Assembly (NCBI GenBank): GCA_028276145.1
Contig: JAPYWX010000069.1
Location: 1-7,715 of the forward strand
DNA length: 7,715 bases
Direction: 5' to 3'
DNA from: Spirochaetota bacterium
Lineage (GTDB): Bacteria; Spirochaetota; Brevinematia; DTOW01
Shown here: positions 4,545 through 7,715 of the stretch, in pieces
How positions within the stretch are numbered: the stretch's first letter is position 1
How the letters are laid out: each line of letters opens with the position of its first letter
Translations under genes and position numbers: made by a program
Notes under the pieces: generated by a model
Told to the model about the DNA's origin: nothing
Seen by the model: only the letters and a program-made list of their open reading frames with translations
Databases searched by the model: none

Positions 4545-4661
4545 GTGCTTATAGCATTCTTCAATAAAAAACATACAGGGCGTTGGGATACGAAATATCC
4601 CAACAAGAATTAAGGGTAGGTAGGTGAGCGGGATTACTTAAAGTAATGTGCTAAATGGCAC
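4545..4661. repeat. Composite repeat module, copy B (partner 4023-4137)
   Basis: About 117 bp with the same order of parts as 4023-4137: palindrome GTGCTTATAGCAT (4545-4557), conserved spacer, hairpin, G-run, AAAGTAATGTGCT and palindrome GTGCTAAATGGCAC (4648-4661). The best-conserved part is 4553-4589. Confidence 0.8.
4582..4604. repeat. Hairpin GTTGGGATA-CGAAA-TATCCCAAC
   Basis: A perfect 9-bp stem with a 5-base loop. It is the last member of the GTTGG hairpin family before the TPR gene. Confidence 0.9.
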
Positions 4662-4675
4662 CTATTTAAGAAACT

Positions 4676-4705
4676 TTATCAATGTTCAGAAAATTAATTT
4701 ATAAT
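4676..4705 (+). promoter_or_regulatory. Predicted sigma-70-type promoter of the barrel-TPR gene
   Basis: TTATCA (4676-4681) and a perfect TATAAT (4700-4705) are 18 bases apart. The start codon is about 50 bases downstream, preceded by AGAGG (4746-4750). The promoter begins just beyond the last palindromic repeat (4648-4661). Confidence 0.6.
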
Positions 4706-4756
4706 GTGTTTGCTAGTGATATGTTTTTGAATTATATTATTATTTAGAGGTAAATT

Positions 4757-7715
4757 ATGAGAAAACTACTAGTTTTGTTCTTGTTTTTGCTCCTTTCTGT
4801 TTCTTCAAGCGGGTTTATAGTATATGAATACATATCCGAAGGTATTACTCCAGGTAGTGAAGGGTTTTCTAAGGTTTTCTTGCCTTTTGATAGTTCACCT
4901 TTTGCTGTTTTCTCGTCTCCTCAATCTTTGGATGTATCTCAAAACTATTCTTTAGGCTTTTCACTGAATAACATTCCTGGTTCTACGATTCCTGTTGTTT
5001 CTGGTTACTTTAAACCCTTTGGTTTTCCGTTGAATATTGGGTTGGGTATACATGGTAATAGTGATGTTGCTTTTGATGATTCTGGGAATGCTGTAGGTAC
5101 TATTAACGAAGGTTTTATAATGTTTGGCTTGGGTAGTAAGTTGAGTAATTTGTTTTCTTTTGATTTTGCTGATTTTGATTTTGGAGCTTCTTTGATTTTT
5201 TCTTCTCAAATCTGGCATCTTAGCTGGTATAATCCTTCGGATTACTTTTTGGAGAACTTTTTTGTTTTTAATTTGGGTACATTAGCGAGGATGAAAAATG
5301 TTGATTTTTCATTAACTACGAGATTCTTCCTGGGAGGGTTTTTTGGTGATTTTTCGTTCGGTAATTTCACAGAATTAGGAGCGAGATTTTCGCCTTTGTC
5401 TTTGTTTTTTGATGACAAAAAATTGTGGAATTATTTTTACTTGTATCCCATCTTTGGCTTGGGGTTTATAAGGGATTTTCCTAGTGATGGTAGTTTTGTT
5501 AATTCTTATGAAAACTTGATTTATGGTATTGGTGTTTCTTCTGAGCCTTTGGAAGGACTAAAAATTTCATTTAGCGTTGATAACAAAAGTCTTTCTTTAT
5601 CTTTGATTTTAAGTTTCCTCAGTTCACCTTTGGGGATAGGTAATATAAGTTCTTCGTTTTATCAGTATCAATACTTACCTAGTGTGTACTTGATTTTTGG
5701 TGAGAAGGGAGTTAAGCAGGTTTTGGGTATCACTCCAGACAAGGAAGAAGTTGAAAAGGGAATTTTGGAATTTGAGAGAGGGAATTTTAATGAATCAAAG
5801 AAGCACTTTGATAAAGCTCTTAGTTATAATCCTACGAATGAAGTTGCTTTGATATACATTCAGAAACTAAAAACTAGGCTTGAAAGTGATGAGTGGCTTA
5901 CTGCTGAACAGAGAGAATTCATTAAAACACTTCTTACGAGGGCTCAAGTTCTCAGGTCTCAAGGTCAGTATGGTGATGCTATCAAAGAGTACAAAAAAGT
6001 TCTAGAAATTAATCCTTACAATTCTGAAGCACTTGATGGAATTAAAGAGATAGAAAAAATCGTTTCTGATGAAGTCAATAAGAATTATAGAGATGCTTTG
6101 GCTCTATTTTCTCAAAACAAATTGTTTGAGGCTAAAAGTGTAATAAGCAGTAATTTTAATCTTAACCCTTACCATGAGCCTACTTTAAAGTTGGCTAAAG
6201 AGATAGATGACAGGATAGCACTAGAAACAACTAAGAAGTTAGAAGAACAACAGAAGATAGATTTGTCTTATTCGCTTTATAGGCAGGGACTTCAAGAATT
6301 TTCGTCGTATAACTTTGCTAAGGCTCTTGAGTTTTTTAACAAGGCTATAGATGTTTACCCTGACAATAAGGATGCGATTGATTATAGAAATAAAACTCTC
6401 AAAGAGATAGAAATCTCTTCAAAAATCAAACAGGACAAAGCTAAATCTGATGCTTTGGTTGTTGAAGGGGTTAACTTGAGGAATAATGGGGATTATTGGG
6501 GGGCTATAGGAAAGTTTAGAGAGGCGATTTCTTACTACAATCAAAACAATGTTGCTTACAACGAGCTAAGTAATACCATACAGATAATAAAGTCAAATGC
6601 TTTTGATTATGATGCGAAGGCTACAGAGCTATTTGGTGAGGGCAAATTTACCGATGCTTTTAATACTTGGGATGAGGCTATAAAACTACTTAAGGACCTT
6701 CCGGAGGCTATAAGTATAGCACAGAAGGTTAGTAATAAGATGGGAGAATTAAAATCCAACATAGATATTAGGATTACCAAAGCCAGAACTTTGCTTGAAA
6801 ATAAAGATTATGTTGGTGCTATGAATGAAGCTAAGGCTGTCCTTTTAATACAGAGCAACAACTCTGAGGCAATTAGAATATTCAATGAAGCTAAAACGAA
6901 CTATGATAAGATTGTTAATAGTTTACTTAATGAAGGTATTTCACTTTACAAGTCTTCTTCGTATGATTTAGCTTTGAGTAAATTTGATTCTCTGGCTAAT
7001 ATCATAGATACCTCTGACCCGAGGTATCCTTCTTTTAAAAATTATTACGATGAAACTAAAAAGAAGGTTAATGAACTTAGTGTGTCGTATAAGGTTAAAG
7101 AAGGATTGAATAAAGTTGAAGGGCTTATGGCTAACTACGATTATGAAGGTGCTATGGAGGTGCTAAAAGAACTTGCTTTGCTTGATCCTAATAACAAGGA
7201 AGTCCAAGCGAAACTAAAGGAGGTTGAGGCGAAATCAAAGGAATTTGCTTTGAGAGAGGAGATATCAAAGCTAATTTCTTCAGGCTTGAGGTCAATAAGA
7301 AAAGGTGATTATGTAAGCGGTATCAATGATTTGAAACAGGCTAGAGAGAAGTCTTTAACTCTAGGGGATGATACATCTTTGATTGATAATTACATATCTA
7401 AAGCTGAGGAAGAATACAAACTTTATAAGGATAAAAGTTTCTCTGAAGGTAAAGCGGCATACGAAAAAGGAGATTATATAACTGCTAAAGAAAAACTTGA
7501 GTTAGCGCTAAAAAATAACCCTGGTTCTTCTGAGATAAAACTTCTTCTCTCCGAGGTTAACAACAAAATTAAAGATTTGGAAAAAGAACTTCTTGATAAG
7601 GCTGATAATCTCTTTGCTAAAGGGCAGTACGATGATGCTATAAAAGTTTATAACGATCTTCTTAGAATTAATTCTGGTAATGAACTTTACAAGTTCAAAG
7701 TTGACAATGCCAAGA
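4757..7715 (+). CDS. Large exported beta-barrel-like protein with a C-terminal TPR array (3' end outside window)
   Basis: An uninterrupted frame of 986 codons runs from ATG 4757 to the window edge; AGAGG lies six bases upstream. Residues 1 to about 18 form a signal peptide (MRKLLVLFLFLLLSVSSSG). Residues about 30-320 are rich in Gly, Phe, Ser and Asp with alternating hydrophobic positions, and look like an outer-membrane barrel. SPFAVFSSPQSL (48-59) is faintly like the start of PorV/UPF0164-type barrels, a weak hint only. From about 325 onward roughly twelve TPR-like units recur every 50-75 residues, for example near 330 (ILEFERGNFNESKKHFDKAL), 394, 505, 565, 784, 895 (GKAAYEKGDYITAKEKLELA) and 943 (ADNLFAKGQYDDAIKVYNDL). 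Charged linker helices lie between units. TPR arrays bind other proteins, so a periplasmic scaffold anchored in the outer membrane is plausible. No enzyme motif is seen. Coding-strand T is high in the barrel part. Confidence 0.8.
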   Translation, partial: MRKLLVLFLFLLLSVSSSGFIVYEYISEGITPGSEGFSKVFLPFDSSPFAVFSSPQSLDVSQNYSLGFSLNNIPGSTIPVVSGYFKPFGFPLNIGLGIHGNSDVAFDDSGNAVGTINEGFIMFGLGSKLSNLFSFDFADFDFGASLIFSSQIWHLSWYNPSDYFLENFFVFNLGTLARMKNVDFSLTTRFFLGGFFGDFSFGNFTELGARFSPLSLFFDDKKLWNYFYLYPIFGLGFIRDFPSDGSFVNSYENLIYGIGVSSEPLEGLKISFSVDNKSLSLSLILSFLSSPLGIGNISSSFYQYQYLPSVYLIFGEKGVKQVLGITPDKEEVEKGILEFERGNFNESKKHFDKALSYNPTNEVALIYIQKLKTRLESDEWLTAEQREFIKTLLTRAQVLRSQGQYGDAIKEYKKVLEINPYNSEALDGIKEIEKIVSDEVNKNYRDALALFSQNKLFEAKSVISSNFNLNPYHEPTLKLAKEIDDRIALETTKKLEEQQKIDLSYSLYRQGLQEFSSYNFAKALEFFNKAIDVYPDNKDAIDYRNKTLKEIEISSKIKQDKAKSDALVVEGVNLRNNGDYWGAIGKFREAISYYNQNNVAYNELSNTIQIIKSNAFDYDAKATELFGEGKFTDAFNTWDEAIKLLKDLPEAISIAQKVSNKMGELKSNIDIRITKARTLLENKDYVGAMNEAKAVLLIQSNNSEAIRIFNEAKTNYDKIVNSLLNEGISLYKSSSYDLALSKFDSLANIIDTSDPRYPSFKNYYDETKKKVNELSVSYKVKEGLNKVEGLMANYDYEGAMEVLKELALLDPNNKEVQAKLKEVEAKSKEFALREEISKLISSGLRSIRKGDYVSGINDLKQAREKSLTLGDDTSLIDNYISKAEEEYKLYKDKSFSEGKAAYEKGDYITAKEKLELALKNNPGSSEIKLLLSEVNNKIKDLEKELLDKADNLFAKGQYDDAIKVYNDLLRINSGNELYKFKVDNAK

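Larger units (their letters stand above)
3581..4756. other. Gene-free region packed with hairpins, G-runs and short palindromes
   Basis: Nearly 1.2 kb between glnK and the TPR gene with no supported coding frame on either strand and no tRNA or rRNA recognised. It is assembled from recurring parts in a regular order: a hairpin with 6-11 bp perfect arms, an A/T-rich stretch often reading CAAATAATTA, a G-run, then one to three GTGCTT...AGCAC palindromes. Several blocks are near-duplicates: 3799-3836 with 4132-4169 (36 of 38 identical), 4032-4068 with 4553-4589 (34 of 37), and 4418-4482 with 1511-1572. The last about 75 bases are the promoter and leader of the TPR gene. Confidence 0.85.

Noticed and set aside
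3955..4604. GTTGGGAT...ATCCCAAC hairpins as integron attC sites
   Set aside because: The ends resemble the GTTRRRY/RYYYAAC core, but the seventh base is A rather than a pyrimidine, the double-box attC structure is missing, and no gene cassettes lie between the sites.
660..4661. Possible CRISPR array
   Set aside because: The repeats are 13-16 bp palindromes with no unique spacers of regular 30-40 bp length, and no cas gene is present.
3581..4756. Small protein or tRNA gene in the long intergenic region
   Set aside because: No frame with a credible ribosome binding site and protein-like composition was found, and no cloverleaf or TTCGA-type T-loop was recognised.

Overview
The window comes from an AT-rich bacterium with an outer membrane. 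Two genes encode signal-peptide-bearing proteins with beta-barrel-like sequence, and start sites carry strong AAGGAGG-type ribosome binding sites. Arg codons are mostly AGA/AGG and Ile is often ATA, which suits an AT-rich and possibly thermophilic or anaerobic lineage. Spirochaetota or another deep-branching diderm phylum is only a guess; no rRNA or other marker is present to settle it.

Layout. (1) Positions 2-400 (+): the C-terminal end of a protein with a GAF-like fold pattern, cut by the window start. (2) 401-722: intergenic, with a terminator-like hairpin and tandem 16-bp palindromic repeats that run exactly up to the stop codon of the next gene. (3) 723-1376 (-): a small outer-membrane beta-barrel-like protein. 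(4) 1377-1925: a divergent promoter region with two similar 19-bp dyads upstream of amtB and a copy of a dispersed repeat. (5) 1926-3224 (+) amtB and 3242-3580 (+) glnK: a compact nitrogen-uptake operon (ammonium channel plus its PII plug/sensor) ending in an intrinsic terminator. (6) 3581-4756: almost 1.2 kb without a recognisable gene, packed with hairpins, G-runs and GTGCTT...AGCAC palindromes built from a few recurring modules. (7) 4757-7715 (+): a very long exported protein, beta-barrel-like in its N-terminal third and followed by about twelve TPR units, running off the window end.

How the genes work together. Only amtB-glnK form a clear functional unit: AmtB conducts ammonium, and GlnK senses ATP/ADP/2-oxoglutarate and blocks the channel when nitrogen is plentiful. 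The other genes have separate promoters and no evident link to nitrogen.

The most unusual content is the non-coding repeat system. About 26 copies of a 13-14 bp palindrome, two families of perfect hairpins whose arms differ between copies yet stay paired, G-runs including one canonical G-quadruplex motif, and duplicated blocks of 37-117 bp lie almost entirely between genes. They look like modules of a dispersed repeat family (REP/BIME- or MITE-like). No transposase is visible in the window, so their mobility and function are inference.
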